Shown: piece after piece, positions 35,746 through 45,479 of the stretch
Layout of the letters: every line of letters begins with the position of its first letter
How positions within the stretch are numbered: position 1 is the stretch's first letter
Assembly (NCBI RefSeq): GCF_000383875.1
Contig: NZ_KB912915.1
Location: forward strand, 174 to 64,173
Direction: 5' to 3'
Length of the DNA: 64,000 nt
Origin: Caldibacillus debilis DSM 16016
GTDB taxonomy: Bacteria; Bacillota; Bacilli; Bacillales; Caldibacillaceae
Made by a program: the position numbers and the translations under genes
The notes under the pieces: generated by a model
What the model saw: only the letters and a program-made list of their open reading frames with translations
What the model was told of the DNA's origin: nothing
Databases searched by the model: none

Positions 35746-35785
35746 AAATCCCCTTTCCGCATCAACCATTCGGGAAAGGGGATTT
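35746..35785 (-). terminator. Terminator after ytkL
   Basis: AAATCCCCTTTCCG (35746-35759) pairs with CGGGAAAGGGGATTT (35771-35785), about 13 bp. The minus-strand tail is ATTTTCC, a short T run. It lies 70 bp past the ytkL stop. Confidence 0.65.
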
Positions 35786-35854
35786 CAGGTGCAGCCCGGT
35801 ATCCGGAATCTCAGCCAAACGGGAAGGCAACTTTTTTATTCGAAAAGGGTTTCC

Positions 35855-36535
35855 TTAAAGTTCAATCTCATCGCCCGGTTTCAGCACCTTGCCGTTTCCG
35901 CCTTCCAACTTCGCCACGAAGGCTTCCGGATCCTGCTGAATCACCGGGAACGTATTGTAATGAATCGGGACGACGGTTTTGGCGTTCAACAGTTTGGCGG
36001 CATAGGCCGCGTCTTCCGGCCCCATCGTGAAATTGTCGCCGATCGGCAGGAAAGCCAGGTCGATCGGATGCCGTTCCCCGATCAGCTTCATGTCGGAGAA
36101 CAGGGCCGTGTCCCCGGCGTGATAGATCGTTTTTCCTTCAATGGTCAAAAGGACGCCGGCGGGCATGCCGAGATAAACGATGGTACCGTCTTCCTCCACG
36201 ATGCTGTTGCTGTGGAATGCCTGCGTCAATTTCACCGTGCCGAAATCGAAACGGTAGGAACCGCCGATGTTAATCCCGTGGGTTTTCAGCCCTTTGCGGC
36301 CCAAATATTCCGCCAGCTCGTTGATGGCGATCACGAGGGCGTTTTTCTTTTTGGCAAGCTCCACCGTATCCCCCAAATGGTCCCCGTGGCCGTGGGTTAA
36401 AACGATCACATCCGGCGCTTCCCTTTCGACCTGCAAATCCGTCAGCGGGTTGCCGGTAATAAACGGGTCGATCAAGATTTCCTTCCCGTCCGTTTTGATT
36501 TGGACGATCGCATGTCCATGATAGGAAATTTTCAT
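35855..36535 (-). CDS. ytkL: UPF0173 metal-dependent hydrolase YtkL
   Basis: 226 residues, a metallo-beta-lactamase-fold hydrolase. The metal motif [11 protein letters not shown] lies near residue 50-60, followed by conserved His in AFHSNSI (about 110), Asp in [12 protein letters not shown], and His in [10 protein letters not shown]. Start ATG 36535 with GGGGAG eight bases upstream; a GTG three codons earlier overlaps the ribosome site. Homologues hydrolyse various phosphodiester or lactone substrates; physiological substrate unknown. Confidence 0.92.
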   Translation of the reverse strand: MKISYHGHAIVQIKTDGKEILIDPFITGNPLTDLQVEREAPDVIVLTHGHGDHLGDTVELAKKKNALVIAINELAEYLGRKGLKTHGINIGGSYRFDFGTVKLTQAFHSNSIVEEDGTIVYLGMPAGVLLTIEGKTIYHAGDTALFSDMKLIGERHPIDLAFLPIGDNFTMGPEDAAYAAKLLNAKTVVPIHYNTFPVIQQDPEAFVAKLEGGNGKVLKPGDEIEL

Positions 36536-36633
36536 TCCGATCACTCCCCTTTGCGTAGTCTATTTACTCTTTTCTTTACATTTTGGCAAACTCCTGCATC
36601 AACAGGCAAGATCTTTTCCCGGCTTTTCCATGC

Positions 36634-36664
36634 AAAAAGGGGCCAACATCCATGGCCCCTTTTT
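36634..36664 (-). terminator. Terminator at 36.6 kb
   Basis: AAAAAGGGGCC (36634-36644) and GGCCCCTTTTT (36654-36664) form a symmetric 11-bp stem with a 9-nt loop; T runs exist on both strands. It probably ends the propeller-gene transcript 300 bp after its stop and insulates ytkL. The rest of 36536-36964 shows no gene. Confidence 0.8.
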
Positions 36665-36964
36665 TCGGGAGGAAACGGGTGAAGAAGATCCGTTGACCTG
36701 GCAAAAATCCGCCGCTCCCTTTTCTGCCGGGGAAAAAATCCCGTCTCCCCCGGAAAGGGTTTGCTGCGGCCGGCTCTCCGGTCCCCTTTTCCCCATTCCA
36801 CAACGGACAGGTTTCGAAGAGAACAAGATTTTTTCTCATGGCGGCCTTTCGATTCATGCGGAAGATTCGCAAGATACGGGATCCTTCGGGATGCTTCCGG
36901 ATTTCCGGCGATTCCTTTGCCGTCGGGACGGATTCGCACGAAGCAAAGTCCTTCGGGATTCCCG
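36665..36964. other. Untranslated stretch between propeller gene and terminator
   Basis: 300 bp, GC-rich, nothing recognised. If the terminator at 36634 is the one used, this is an unusually long 3' untranslated region of the propeller gene. Confidence 0.35.
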
Positions 36965-39466
36965 CTAAATCCCCTTTTTGCGAACGGATCCGGCTTCGCC
37001 TTTGTCCGGTTTTTCCTTTAACGCATAAAAGGCGAAATCATCGAAATAGGCGGAGGTCAAAGCATAGGATGTGCTTAAGGCGAACAGGCGGGCATAGGCG
37101 GCATTTTCGGGGGCCGCAATGATTTTCTCGATCTTCTGCCACCTTTGTTCCCCGTTTTTGACTTGAACGGCCTCTTCCGCCAGCTGGCGCCCCTCGCGGT
37201 CGTATATGCGGATCAACAGCGACGGCGTCCCGGATTCGATAAACAGCTGGACGCTGCCTTTATAGATCCCGCGGGGCCGGACCGGAATCGGATCGCTGTA
37301 GACGGCAACGGACCGGTTTTGCCATCGGTCGTCGATTTTTAAACTGTAGCGGCCTTTGCGGGATTTCTCGTCCGTGACGGCAAAGCTGTAGCCTTCGCCG
37401 GTTTGGAACATGGATGTCCAGCCGGAGAGGCCGGCTTCAAAGCCGGGATTTTTCACGTGCATTTTTTTCCATTTGCCCTTTTCGATCACCCGGATCTTGG
37501 CCAGCACCGTCCGGTTATCCCCCTTGGAAAAATAGATGTCCCCGTCTTTTCCGAGGGTGAAGGAGACGGTATTCACGATAAACTTGTACTTCAAAGTAAC
37601 AGGATCGATGACATATAATTCGTTGCCGATGTTCGCATAGAGGAACCCCGATTTCGACCACTCCAGATGGATGGAATTCCACGCCCCCATGGCCGGATTT
37701 TTGACGACCTCGACGCTTTTTACCACTTTCAACGTCCGGGGATCCAACGCAAAGACGAACCCTTTGGAAGCTCCCCAGATATAGCCGTCCTTCGGCCCGA
37801 CCGTCAATTCCCCGATATGCTCCGGCTTTCCGAGCCCGTCGATCTGCAGCCCGGTTTCTTGCGTTTTTGCCTCGCGGACGGGATCCCAAACAAAGATCTT
37901 CGCCTCATTTGCGGCCGGGGTGCTTCCCAATCCGCCGTAAATCGTGGTCGATCCGTATACCTTTCCGTCTTTATAAGCCAAACCGATCACGCTTTGATTC
38001 TCCACAACATTTCTGAAGACTTTGTACGATTGTCCGTCATAGACGGTCAAGGCTCCGCCGAGCCTCCCGTAAGTGGCGATGCTCCCGATGAACAATTTGC
38101 CCCCGCCGTCGGTCATCGCGTGAATTCGGTCCTGTTCGTTCCCCAGCGTGAATATTTTCGTGACCGGCCCTGCCGGTTCCGCGTCCGGATCCAGCGTTTG
38201 AATGCTGCCGTCCGGATAGACCCCGAAATACACCCGTCCGTTCCAGGAATGGATGGAATCGGCTTGCCCCAAAGCAAAGGAGGAAGCCGTGTTGGTCTTC
38301 GGATTGTAAAGCGCCCCCGTTGCCCCGGTCATTCCGCTGATGTAAATCTTATCCGCCGAATAGGCGAAAATCTTGTTGATCACATTCGCCGTCGGGGGAA
38401 CAATGGAGGGATACTGGACCAGGCTTTCCGTTTCCACGTTGAAAAAGTTCACTTTCCCGTCAAAGCTGATGGTCACGAGACTTTTCCCGGGGAGCCGCGG
38501 ATCGTTTTCGATCTCCACCCAATCCGCCCCGCGCAAAACGCTCGTGTACGGGATGGCGGTTTCGCCGATTTGGAAGGTTAATAAGTCGATATATTTTAAT
38601 TTTCCATCGGCGACAAAATACACCTTGTTGTCTAACGAATCCGCGACATGGAGGCCGCTTACGTTCTCCAGTTTGACATCGAGCCATTTTTCTTCCTGCA
38701 AATCATAAATATACATGTTTTTCGATTCCGAGTACCTGGCGAACAAATAACGGCCGTCGGCGATGTCAAGGTCGTAGACGAAACCTTGTTCGTTCAGCGG
38801 TTCCGCAATATCGGTCTTTTCCCCGGTTTCCACGTTCAGTTTGATGATTTTCTTGTGGGCGGTTCCCGCATAAATGTATCCTTGATGATAATCCATCGAC
38901 CGGACGTACTCCTGGCCGATTTCGCCGATCATTTTTCCGTAATCGCGCAACTTCCCCGTCTTTGCCTGATATTGGAACACTTTTCCGTTCGGATAGGTTC
39001 CGATATAGGCGTTGCTTTCTTCATCGACGGCGAGGGCCCACAAGGAAGATTCGGGAATGGCGGCCAACGGGGTCACTTTTTTTGTTTCCGGGGAATATCC
39101 CCAAAGGGTTTTTCCGGCGGCAATATAAACCGTTCCGTCGGGCGCGACTTCATGCTGCCAAGAATCGGCCGCCCCTTCCAAGGGAAAAGAGCGGAGCAAT
39201 TTATAATCGTCCAAATCGATGACATGGAACATGGCCGGGACCCCTTTGGAGGTCGTATACAAAACATCGTGGCCGTCCTCTTTTCCCGCCGCGCCGTCGT
39301 ATATGGTCGGCACGCTGTTCAAAGGCTGCAGCAGCTCGACGGGGCCGGCATATTCGGGAAAGGGATCTTTTTTGCCGGCCCCGGACGTCTTGCCGGGCAG
39401 CAAGGAGAGGAGAAAAACCGCAAGAAGCAGATGAAGTATCATTTTTGATTTTTTTCTGAAACCCAA
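36965..39466 (-). CDS. Secreted beta-propeller protein with C-terminal carbohydrate-binding-like domain
   Basis: 833 residues, not part of the B. subtilis gene order. The N-terminal signal peptide (KKSKMILHLLLAVFLLSLLP, cleavage near residue 30) implies export. Residues about 40-650 are made of short beta-blade repeats with patterns such as DGTVYIAAGKTLWGY, ESNAYIGTYPNGKVFQYQ, GYIYAGTAHKKIIKLN and GKVYGSTTIYGG, typical of WD40/PQQ-like propellers, possibly two in tandem. Residues 669-816 begin NPGFEAGLSGWT and form a jelly-roll like CenC/CBM4-9-type domains. The tail is Lys-rich. No catalytic motif or sortase/S-layer anchor is seen. Start TTG with AAGGAGG eight bases upstream. Stands alone between about 1 kb of non-coding DNA and a terminator. 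Binding of a polysaccharide or cell-wall glycan is inferred; enzymatic activity (lyase-like propeller) cannot be excluded. Confidence 0.85.
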   Translation of the reverse strand: MGFRKKSKMILHLLLAVFLLSLLPGKTSGAGKKDPFPEYAGPVELLQPLNSVPTIYDGAAGKEDGHDVLYTTSKGVPAMFHVIDLDDYKLLRSFPLEGAADSWQHEVAPDGTVYIAAGKTLWGYSPETKKVTPLAAIPESSLWALAVDEESNAYIGTYPNGKVFQYQAKTGKLRDYGKMIGEIGQEYVRSMDYHQGYIYAGTAHKKIIKLNVETGEKTDIAEPLNEQGFVYDLDIADGRYLFARYSESKNMYIYDLQEEKWLDVKLENVSGLHVADSLDNKVYFVADGKLKYIDLLTFQIGETAIPYTSVLRGADWVEIENDPRLPGKSLVTISFDGKVNFFNVETESLVQYPSIVPPTANVINKIFAYSADKIYISGMTGATGALYNPKTNTASSFALGQADSIHSWNGRVYFGVYPDGSIQTLDPDAEPAGPVTKIFTLGNEQDRIHAMTDGGGKLFIGSIATYGRLGGALTVYDGQSYKVFRNVVENQSVIGLAYKDGKVYGSTTIYGGLGSTPAANEAKIFVWDPVREAKTQETGLQIDGLGKPEHIGELTVGPKDGYIWGASKGFVFALDPRTLKVVKSVEVVKNPAMGAWNSIHLEWSKSGFLYANIGNELYVIDPVTLKYKFIVNTVSFTLGKDGDIYFSKGDNRTVLAKIRVIEKGKWKKMHVKNPGFEAGLSGWTSMFQTGEGYSFAVTDEKSRKGRYSLKIDDRWQNRSVAVYSDPIPVRPRGIYKGSVQLFIESGTPSLLIRIYDREGRQLAEEAVQVKNGEQRWQKIEKIIAAPENAAYARLFALSTSYALTSAYFDDFAFYALKEKPDKGEAGSVRKKGI

Positions 39467-40083
39467 AGGTAAAACCTCCTTTTAACCATCTTAGGAAAAT
39501 AGCCATGCCCTTCGGTTCCGCGGGGAAAAGCGGAAGACCCCATCCGTTCGGCAACAGGGAGCGTTCGTATTCCCATCCTTCCGTCTCCCGTTTCGGGAAA
39601 AACGGGCGATCTTCCCAAGCAGGCGAAAACCCGGTCCGGCGTAGACCGGCGGAAAACTTCGAATGCGGCCGGCTTTCCAGGCCGGGCCCGTAAACTTTTT
39701 CCCCTTTCTTTCATCCGGGCGTAAGAAAGTATCCCGCCGGGAATGGCCAAAATCGTCCCCAATCCCTCCGAACCGGTTTTCGGGTAAACGCTTCCATTTT
39801 GCTCCGCCGGAAGCCGCCGAAGGGCGCTTTCAAGGGAACCGGTTTTCCCGGCTTGCCGCCTTCTTCGGATGACAATGATACAGATTTGCACCAGCGGAGA
39901 TGGAAACGCTTCCTTATTGTTGGAAGAAAATTTCCTGCAGTTTCTCCGCAGGCCGGGACGCCGGTCGGGAGAGAGCCGTCCGCAAGCTGGTTTGCGCCCC
40001 ATGCCGGAGCCCGCGATTAAGGGGGCCGCCAATTTTCCTGCGAAAAAGGCGAGATGCAATATGCCGGAAAAAGGTACCGGAGC
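39467..40083. other. Long upstream region of the propeller gene
   Basis: Over 600 bp of GC-rich DNA without a convincing gene. The open frames lack ribosome sites and family features. No confident promoter was seen. Confidence 0.4.
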
Positions 40084-40176
40084 AATCGGAACTTGCAACT
40101 TTCGCCGCGAATCCGGAAAGGCGGAAAAAGAATTTCGGCGAATTATCCAATCGGAACTTGAAACTTTCGGCGCGAA
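40084..40176. repeat. Two 28-bp direct repeats
   Basis: AATCGGAACTTGCAACTTTC... at 40084-40111 recurs at 40149-40176 with two differences, offset 65 bp. The DNA between is unrelated. No function apparent. Confidence 0.6.
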
Positions 40177-40457
40177 CCCCTCCCCATCTGGTTTATATCT
40201 GGTTCATATAAATCTTACCTGAAAACCGGCCGAAAGAAAACAGTATTTACGAAAAAGTTTGTAAAATAAGAAATTAGACCCACCCTCCGAAAGAGACATT
40301 AGGAATGATGGCTCACCAGGCGTCTTTCGACACAACGGCGACAAACCGGCCGTTGGAGTCTTCCGGCCGATGAGCCGCGCGGCGGGACCGTCCGGAAGAA
40401 AGGGAGCCTCCCTCCGATTTTTTTGCTAAAATAAAAGGAAGTAAAACTTTAGCCATT
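40177..40457. other. Upstream region of pepQ
   Basis: The only promoter element seen is TGCTAAAAT (near 40424-40432), an extended -10 without a -35. No gene. Confidence 0.35.
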
Positions 40458-40470
40458 GGAGTGGATGAAT

Positions 40471-41568
40471 ATGCAGCAAAGGATGGAAGCGTTAAAAAGG
40501 CGTTTGAGCAGGCAGGGGATCCAAGTAGGCATCGTGACCTCGCCGGACAACGTCTTTTATTTCACCGGTTTCATGAGCGACCCCCACGAGCGGGTGCTCG
40601 CCGCCGTTTTCTTTGAAGACAGCGATCCTTTTTTGATTTGCCCCTTGATGGAAGCCCCGGATGCGGTCCGCTCCGGTTTTCCCCATTCCGTCATCGGCTA
40701 CGGGGATGCGGAAGATCCGTGGAAAAAACTGAAGGAGGAAGTGGAAAAACGGGCCGGTACGGTGAAGCGCATCGGCATCGAAAAATCCCATTTGAATGTG
40801 GAACGCTTCGAAATTCTTCAATCGTCCTTCCCCTCGTCCGGTTTTGTCCCATTGGAAGAAACGATCAATGAACTACGCCTCATTAAAGACGAAAGGGAAC
40901 TGGAACGGCTGCGGAAAGCCGGCGAGTGGGCGGACCGGGCGATCGAAATCGCCATCCGACATTTGAAAGAAGGAGTCACCGAATTGGAAGTGGCGGCGGC
41001 CATCGAATATGAATTGAAACGAAACGGCATCGAACAAATGTCTTTCCCGACCACCGTTCTTTTCGGTGCAAACGCCGCGTCCCCCCACGGGAATCCGGGA
41101 ACGAATAAATTGAAAAAGGGGGATTTGGTTCTTTTCGACCTGGGCGTCGTTTATGAAGGCTATTGTTCGGATATTACCCGCACCGTTGCCTTCGGAGAAG
41201 TGACGGAAGAGCAAAGGACCGTCTACGAAACGGTGCGGAAAGCCCAAGAAGCGGCAGTGGCTTTGTGCAAACCGGGGATCACCTGCGCCGAGCTGGACCG
41301 GGAGGCGCGGAACGTGATCGAAAAGGCGGGATTCGGCCCGTATTTTACCCACCGCCTCGGGCACGGCCTCGGCATCGGCATCCATGAATATCCGTCCGTT
41401 TCGGAAACAAACGGCATGCCCTTGCAAAAAGGGATGGTCTTTACGGTCGAGCCCGGCATCTACATCCCGGGAAAAATCGGCGTCCGCATCGAAGATGACG
41501 TCTGCGTCACCGAAGACGGCTGCGAGGTGCTGACCAGATTCCCGAAAACCTTGCAAATCATCGGATGA
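40471..41568 (+). CDS. pepQ: Xaa-Pro dipeptidase (M24 family)
   Basis: Cleaves dipeptides with C-terminal proline. About 365 residues: an N-terminal creatinase-like domain (VGIVTSPDNVFYFTGFMSDP) and a pita-bread metallopeptidase domain with the dinuclear metal ligands Asp in LFDLGVVYEGYCSDITRT (two Asp), His in HRLGHGLGIGIHE, Glu in TVEPGIYIPG and Glu in VRIEDDVCV. Of three possible starts (TTG 40456, ATG 40465, ATG 40471) I chose the last, six bases after GGAGTGG. Transcribed alone to the hairpin at 41712. Confidence 0.93.
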   Translation: MQQRMEALKRRLSRQGIQVGIVTSPDNVFYFTGFMSDPHERVLAAVFFEDSDPFLICPLMEAPDAVRSGFPHSVIGYGDAEDPWKKLKEEVEKRAGTVKRIGIEKSHLNVERFEILQSSFPSSGFVPLEETINELRLIKDERELERLRKAGEWADRAIEIAIRHLKEGVTELEVAAAIEYELKRNGIEQMSFPTTVLFGANAASPHGNPGTNKLKKGDLVLFDLGVVYEGYCSDITRTVAFGEVTEEQRTVYETVRKAQEAAVALCKPGITCAELDREARNVIEKAGFGPYFTHRLGHGLGIGIHEYPSVSETNGMPLQKGMVFTVEPGIYIPGKIGVRIEDDVCVTEDGCEVLTRFPKTLQIIG

Positions 41569-41711
41569 AGCAGAGGCAAAAAGCGGACAGGCTTGTGAAA
41601 AGATCCGGCCCTTTTCCCGCAGGGACGGCAAAACCGACGTTGGAGGGCTATCCTTCTCCGCTTCGGGGACGGCCGCGGACAGGCTGCCGCGAAAGACCGA
41701 GACACGAATGA

Positions 41712-41745
41712 GGATTCGGGATCTTGCATCCCGAATCCGATTTTC
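41712..41745 (+). terminator. Terminator after pepQ
   Basis: A perfect 11-bp stem GGATTCGGGAT/ATCCCGAATCC with a 5-nt loop, then GATTTTCATC. It lies 143 bp after the stop. Confidence 0.7.
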
Positions 41746-42247
41746 ATCAGCAAAAAGGGAACGGAAGTCCCGAAGCTTGATATGCTAAAAAACAAAATCA
41801 GGCCGGGATGATCCCCCTGCAGGCGGCAAAAAGCGCGAAGGCCTGCCGGGGATTTTTTTCCTGCGAAAAAAGGACGGCGCGTGAAAACGAACGAATGGGG
41901 CCGGGTTTGAATTTCTCTCCGGGCTTAACCTTCATCGGTAACAGGCCGAAGGGTTTTTTCCTTTCCGCCGAAGGCGCAGATCCCCTCACCGCCGGAGAGG
42001 CCCGTCGAGCGCTTCAAGGGCCGGTCCTTCTTCAGGGCCGCGCTATTAAAAAATACCGGCGGCCTTCCCCCGGACGAATGCCGGGAAAAGCCCGCCGCAA
42101 AATCTGTTCCTTTTCATGCCCGTAGTAAGCAAAGTTTTCGCAACGGCCCGCCCGGCACGATCCGGACCGCGTCCTACGTCCCCCTTCATCCGCCTCATTG
42201 CAACCGCAAGGCCAATGCGGCCTTTGATCCCAGCGGCAATCCTCCGT
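41746..42247. other. Spacer pepQ-ald, nothing recognised
   Basis: About 500 bp of GC-rich DNA. An inverted repeat AAGGCC-N5-GGCCTT near 42211 lacks a T run on the ald side. No gene. Confidence 0.4.
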
Positions 42248-43381
42248 TTAATTCACAAACTCGCCTTGGGTCAGCAGGCTGTAGCTGTCCACATATTCCA
42301 TGTTATGGGCTTCGGCCACTCCGGTATGGGTGATATGGCCGCCCAGGGTGTTGATCCCTTTCCGCAGGGCGCCATTTTCCAAGCAGGCCCGCCGGAATCC
42401 TTTATTGGCGATTTGCAGGGCATAGGGAATCGTCACATTCGTCAGGGCCAAGGTGGATGTCCGGGGCACGGCCCCCGGCATGTTGGGGACGGCGTAATGA
42501 ACGATGCCATGCTTGATGTACGTCGGATTGTCATGGGTGGAGATCCTGTCCGACGTTTCAAAGATGCCGCCTTGATCGATGGCGATATCGACAACGACCG
42601 ACCCCGGCGTCATCGACTTCACCATTTCTTCGGTCACCAGTTTCGGGGCCTTGGCTCCGGGGATCAAAACGGCGCCGATCACCAGATCGGAATTTTTCAC
42701 CGACTCGGCAATGTTATAAGGGTTGGACATCAACGTGTTAATCTCGTAATGGAAAATATCATCCAGCTGCCGCAGCCGGTTCGGGTTGACGTCGAGGACC
42801 GTCACATTGGCGCCAAGGCCGATGGCCATTTTCGCCGCATTCGTGCCGGCGACCCCGCCGCCGATGATCGTCACATTCCCCCTTTGCACGCCGGGAACGC
42901 CGGAAAGCAAAATCCCTTTTCCGCCGTAAATCTTTTCAAGGAATTGGGCGCCGACTTGGACCGACATTCGTCCGGCCACTTCGCTCATCGGCGTCAAGAG
43001 GGGCAGCGAACCGTTTTCCAGCTGGACCGTTTCATAGGCGATGGCCACGACTTTTTTCCGCAAAAGTTCCCGCGTCAATTCCGGTTCGTTGGCAAGATGC
43101 AAATATGTAAATAAAATCAAGCCTTCCCGGAAATATTTGTATTCGCCGGGCAACGGCTCCTTCACTTTGATGACCATATCTGCATTCCAGACATCCTCGG
43201 GATCGTCGACGATCTTCGCCCCGGCCGACACATACTCTTCATCGGTAAACCCGGCCCCAAGCCCGGCGTTCCTTTCGAGGAGGACTTCATGGCCATGGTT
43301 GACCAGGTGGTGGACGCCGGCAGGACTTACTGCAACACGGTTTTCATTATTTTTTATTTCCTTAGGGACGCCAATTCGCAT
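42248..43381 (-). CDS. ald: Alanine dehydrogenase
   Basis: NAD-dependent interconversion of L-alanine and pyruvate plus ammonia; in Bacillus needed for alanine use and normal sporulation. 377 residues, standard. Lys74 (IKVKEP) and His95 (YLHLA) are the catalytic residues; the NAD fold is [20 protein letters not shown] near 170-190. GGAGG lies 12 bases before the ATG, longer than usual. Divergent from the universal stress gene. Confidence 0.97.
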   Translation of the reverse strand: MRIGVPKEIKNNENRVAVSPAGVHHLVNHGHEVLLERNAGLGAGFTDEEYVSAGAKIVDDPEDVWNADMVIKVKEPLPGEYKYFREGLILFTYLHLANEPELTRELLRKKVVAIAYETVQLENGSLPLLTPMSEVAGRMSVQVGAQFLEKIYGGKGILLSGVPGVQRGNVTIIGGGVAGTNAAKMAIGLGANVTVLDVNPNRLRQLDDIFHYEINTLMSNPYNIAESVKNSDLVIGAVLIPGAKAPKLVTEEMVKSMTPGSVVVDIAIDQGGIFETSDRISTHDNPTYIKHGIVHYAVPNMPGAVPRTSTLALTNVTIPYALQIANKGFRRACLENGALRKGINTLGGHITHTGVAEAHNMEYVDSYSLLTQGEFVN

Positions 43382-43556
43382 CGGCGGATCACACCTCCAA
43401 TTTCAATGTTTTCCATCCCTTCTTTTTTAATTTATACCATTTTGACAAAACATCCAAGCAGAGTTCGAAGCGCTTTCAATTTTCGTTAACTTGTTGAAAT
43501 TCAGAACCTCCCGCTTTTTCTTTCAAGGTATAATAGAAATGGGAGGGGATTTCGCG

Positions 43557-44000
43557 ATGAATTATAAAAACATTATTGTCGCCATCGACGGTTCGAAAGA
43601 AGCGGAACGGGCCTTTAAGAAGGCGTTGAAAATCGCCAAACAGTCAGGGGGGAAACTGTTTCTGACCCATATCATCGACATTCATTCCCTCGCAAGGCTG
43701 GAGGCCTTTGACCAATCGCTTTCCGAGCGCGTCGATCAAATGGCCCAGGAAATGATGCTCAGCTATAAAGAACAAGCGGTCAACGAAGGGATCGATGATG
43801 TGACGATCGTCATCGATTACGGCTCCCCCAAAGTGAAAATCGCCAAGGATATCGCCAAAAAATTTGATGCCGATTTAATCGTTTGCGGCGCCACTGGATT
43901 AAATGCCGTCGAACGCTTTATCATCGGCAGCGTCTCCGAGGCCATCGTCCGCCACGCCAAATGCGATGTCCTCGTCGTCCGCAGCGAAGAAGAGGAATAA
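43557..44000 (+). CDS. Universal stress protein (UspA family)
   Basis: 147 residues with a single Usp domain: N-terminal strand YKNIIVAIDGSKEAERAFKK and the ATP-binding signature GATGLNAVERFIIGSVSEAIV (G-2X-G-9X-G-S/T) near 116-136, so an ATP-binding member. The ATG at 43557 follows GGGAGGGG; in-frame codons upstream are not family-like. TATAAT at 43529-43534 is 22 bp before the start, with no good -35. A strong terminator follows directly. Confidence 0.93.
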   Translation: MNYKNIIVAIDGSKEAERAFKKALKIAKQSGGKLFLTHIIDIHSLARLEAFDQSLSERVDQMAQEMMLSYKEQAVNEGIDDVTIVIDYGSPKVKIAKDIAKKFDADLIVCGATGLNAVERFIIGSVSEAIVRHAKCDVLVVRSEEEE

Positions 44001-44004
44001 ACGG

Positions 44005-44038
44005 GGAGGGGGGAAACGTTTCCGCCCCTCCTCTTTTT
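44005..44038 (+). terminator. Terminator after the Usp gene
   Basis: GGAGGGG (44005-44011) pairs with CCCCTCC (44025-44031), with an inner palindrome GGAAACGTTTCC, then TCTTTTTG. Five bp past the stop. Confidence 0.87.
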
Positions 44039-44409
44039 GTATCGACCCATTTCCGCAATTTAAACACTGCATCGTCCCTCCGTCCCGGCCGGATCTTCCG
44101 CCTTCGCCAGGGACACGCCCCGGCCTTGACGGGCGGGCCCCCATCCTTCCCATGGCCCTCCTGGCTCCCCTTTTTTGGCAAGGCGAAACCGGAAAAGCCA
44201 TGATCCGCCGCTGACCGATTCCACATTTTTAAAATCTTGGCCTTCATCCGTCACTAAGCCTCGACCGGAGGCCAGTCCCCGTCCCGAAGCGTGCTCCCGG
44301 CTTTTCGCCGGCTCTTTGCCACAGGCCCTTTCCTTTTCGCCGGATCCAAGGGCCGAACCCCGTCCGGGGCTTTCAAAAGCATCGCCCCCACCCGGGCTGG
44401 CGCTCCCCC
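44039..44409. other. Spacer Usp-EcsC gene, nothing recognised
   Basis: About 370 bp of GC-rich DNA between convergent genes; no gene, no second terminator for the minus-strand gene identified. Confidence 0.45.
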
Positions 44410-45219
44410 CTATTCATTTCCCCGGCTCAGACGGTACTGATAAAATCTTTTCGCCAAATCGGTCACGTCTTTCGTAACGCGAAAGTTGGCCCACCCGCCA
44501 ATGGCCATAGAAAGCAGCGGCCAGCCGTTGTATCTTTTCTTCCGCAGCATATGGACCACAAATCCTTTGAAAAGCTGGACGAGCAAATGATTCATCCAGG
44601 GGAGGCCGGTGATCGGTTTCCGGACGTCGATCTCCTCCTGTTTTTCCGCAAAGGCCTTCAGTTCTTCCCAATATTGTTTTTGAAAACGTTTCGGCACGGT
44701 GGCGCAATGAAATACCTTCAGGGCGGCGACCGTCTCAAAGGGTTTTCGCACATCGAATCCGTAGGCGGCGGCGACGGTTTGAACCGCCCTTACATTCAGC
44801 ACCGTCATCGCCGGAAGATCGAGCCCGAGCAGCAACCGGTTCCCCGAACATTGAACGGCCCCTTGCAGCAGGGAAAAAAGCTTCAATTCAGAAATCTCTT
44901 GGTTCGCCAAAACATTCAGCTGATGGAGGGGAAGCTTTTGCAGATCTTCAATGTTCTCGATGTCTTCGGCGAAGATTTTCGCCTTCTCCGTTATCTGCCG
45001 GACCTTTTTCTTTTGGAAACCGGTCTGCTGAATGAGGATCTCAAGGTACAAGAGCCAATCATCCAGCGATTCCCAAAATTTCCTTTGCACATCTTCCGGC
45101 AGTAACGAAAAGATTTCTTCCAGCCAAAGGTCGTACTTCCGTTTCAATCCGTCCTCAAAAACGGCCGACTCCCTTTCCGGACCGGCCAAGACCCGTCCAT
45201 CCTCCGCTGAAACCGGCAT
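44410..45219 (-). CDS. EcsC family protein
   Basis: 269 residues. The EcsC-like core is recognisable in AKIFAEDIENIEDLQKLPLH, a central glycine/alanine-rich amphipathic part (GLDLPAMTVLNVRAVQTVAA, AYGFDVRKPFE) and the end LLSMAIGGWANFRVTKDVTD. Family members are soluble or membrane-attached; EcsC accompanies the EcsAB transporter in B. subtilis, but no transporter is here, so function is unknown. Start choice: ATG 45219 has GGGAGGG seven bases upstream. ATG 45252 lies on the transcription start of the extended -10 at 45254, so it cannot be used from that promoter. Confidence 0.8.
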   Translation of the reverse strand: MPVSAEDGRVLAGPERESAVFEDGLKRKYDLWLEEIFSLLPEDVQRKFWESLDDWLLYLEILIQQTGFQKKKVRQITEKAKIFAEDIENIEDLQKLPLHQLNVLANQEISELKLFSLLQGAVQCSGNRLLLGLDLPAMTVLNVRAVQTVAAAYGFDVRKPFETVAALKVFHCATVPKRFQKQYWEELKAFAEKQEEIDVRKPITGLPWMNHLLVQLFKGFVVHMLRKKRYNGWPLLSMAIGGWANFRVTKDVTDLAKRFYQYRLSRGNE

Positions 45220-45253
45220 CCCATTTCCCTCCCGCACCTTCCGTTTTGCCATA

Positions 45254-45262
45254 AGTATAGCA
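45254..45262 (-). promoter_or_regulatory. Extended -10 promoter of the EcsC gene
   Basis: The minus strand reads TG-C-TATACT (45254-45262). No clear -35. The transcript would begin near 45247, leaving about 28 nt before ATG 45219. Confidence 0.55.
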
Positions 45263-45355
45263 TAATCTTTGCCAACCGGCGAAAACGGCCTGCCCGCCGG
45301 CCCGCCTTCCGCAAAGTCCGTCCCGCACCGAACCGCACCCAATGTCAGGCATGAA

Positions 45356-45447
45356 GGGACCCCAAAAAATTAGACAGGTTATTTCATCAGACAGCCCGTC
45401 GGGCATGAGTTCGATATTTGCACCGGGTGCACGCTTTAATTTGGCTT
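45356..45447 (-). mobile_element. IS3-family terminus and orfB tail remnant
   Basis: The + strand GACCCCAAAAAATTAGACAG (from 45357) has the form of an IS3-family terminal repeat. Just inside it the minus strand reads AKLKRAPGANIE..., the decayed end of an orfB (usual AKLK.mSPV.YR). About 90 bp is left. Confidence 0.6.
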
Positions 45448-45453
45448 CCAAAA

Positions 45454-45479
45454 TAAAAAATCCGCCCCATAGGGCGGAT
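45454..45479 (-). terminator. Terminator of ackA
   Basis: ATCCGCCC (45460-45467) pairs with GGGCGGAT (45472-45479); the minus strand continues TTTTTTATTTTG. Two further GC hairpins lie between it and ackA: GGGGCG-AAAA-CGCCCC at 45485-45500 and CCGCGG arms at about 45515-45536. Confidence 0.85.

Noticed and set aside
36541-36939. Frames of 75-132 codons between ytkL and the propeller gene, both strands
   Set aside because: Arg/Gly/Pro-rich, no ribosome site, and interrupted by the terminator at 36634-36664.
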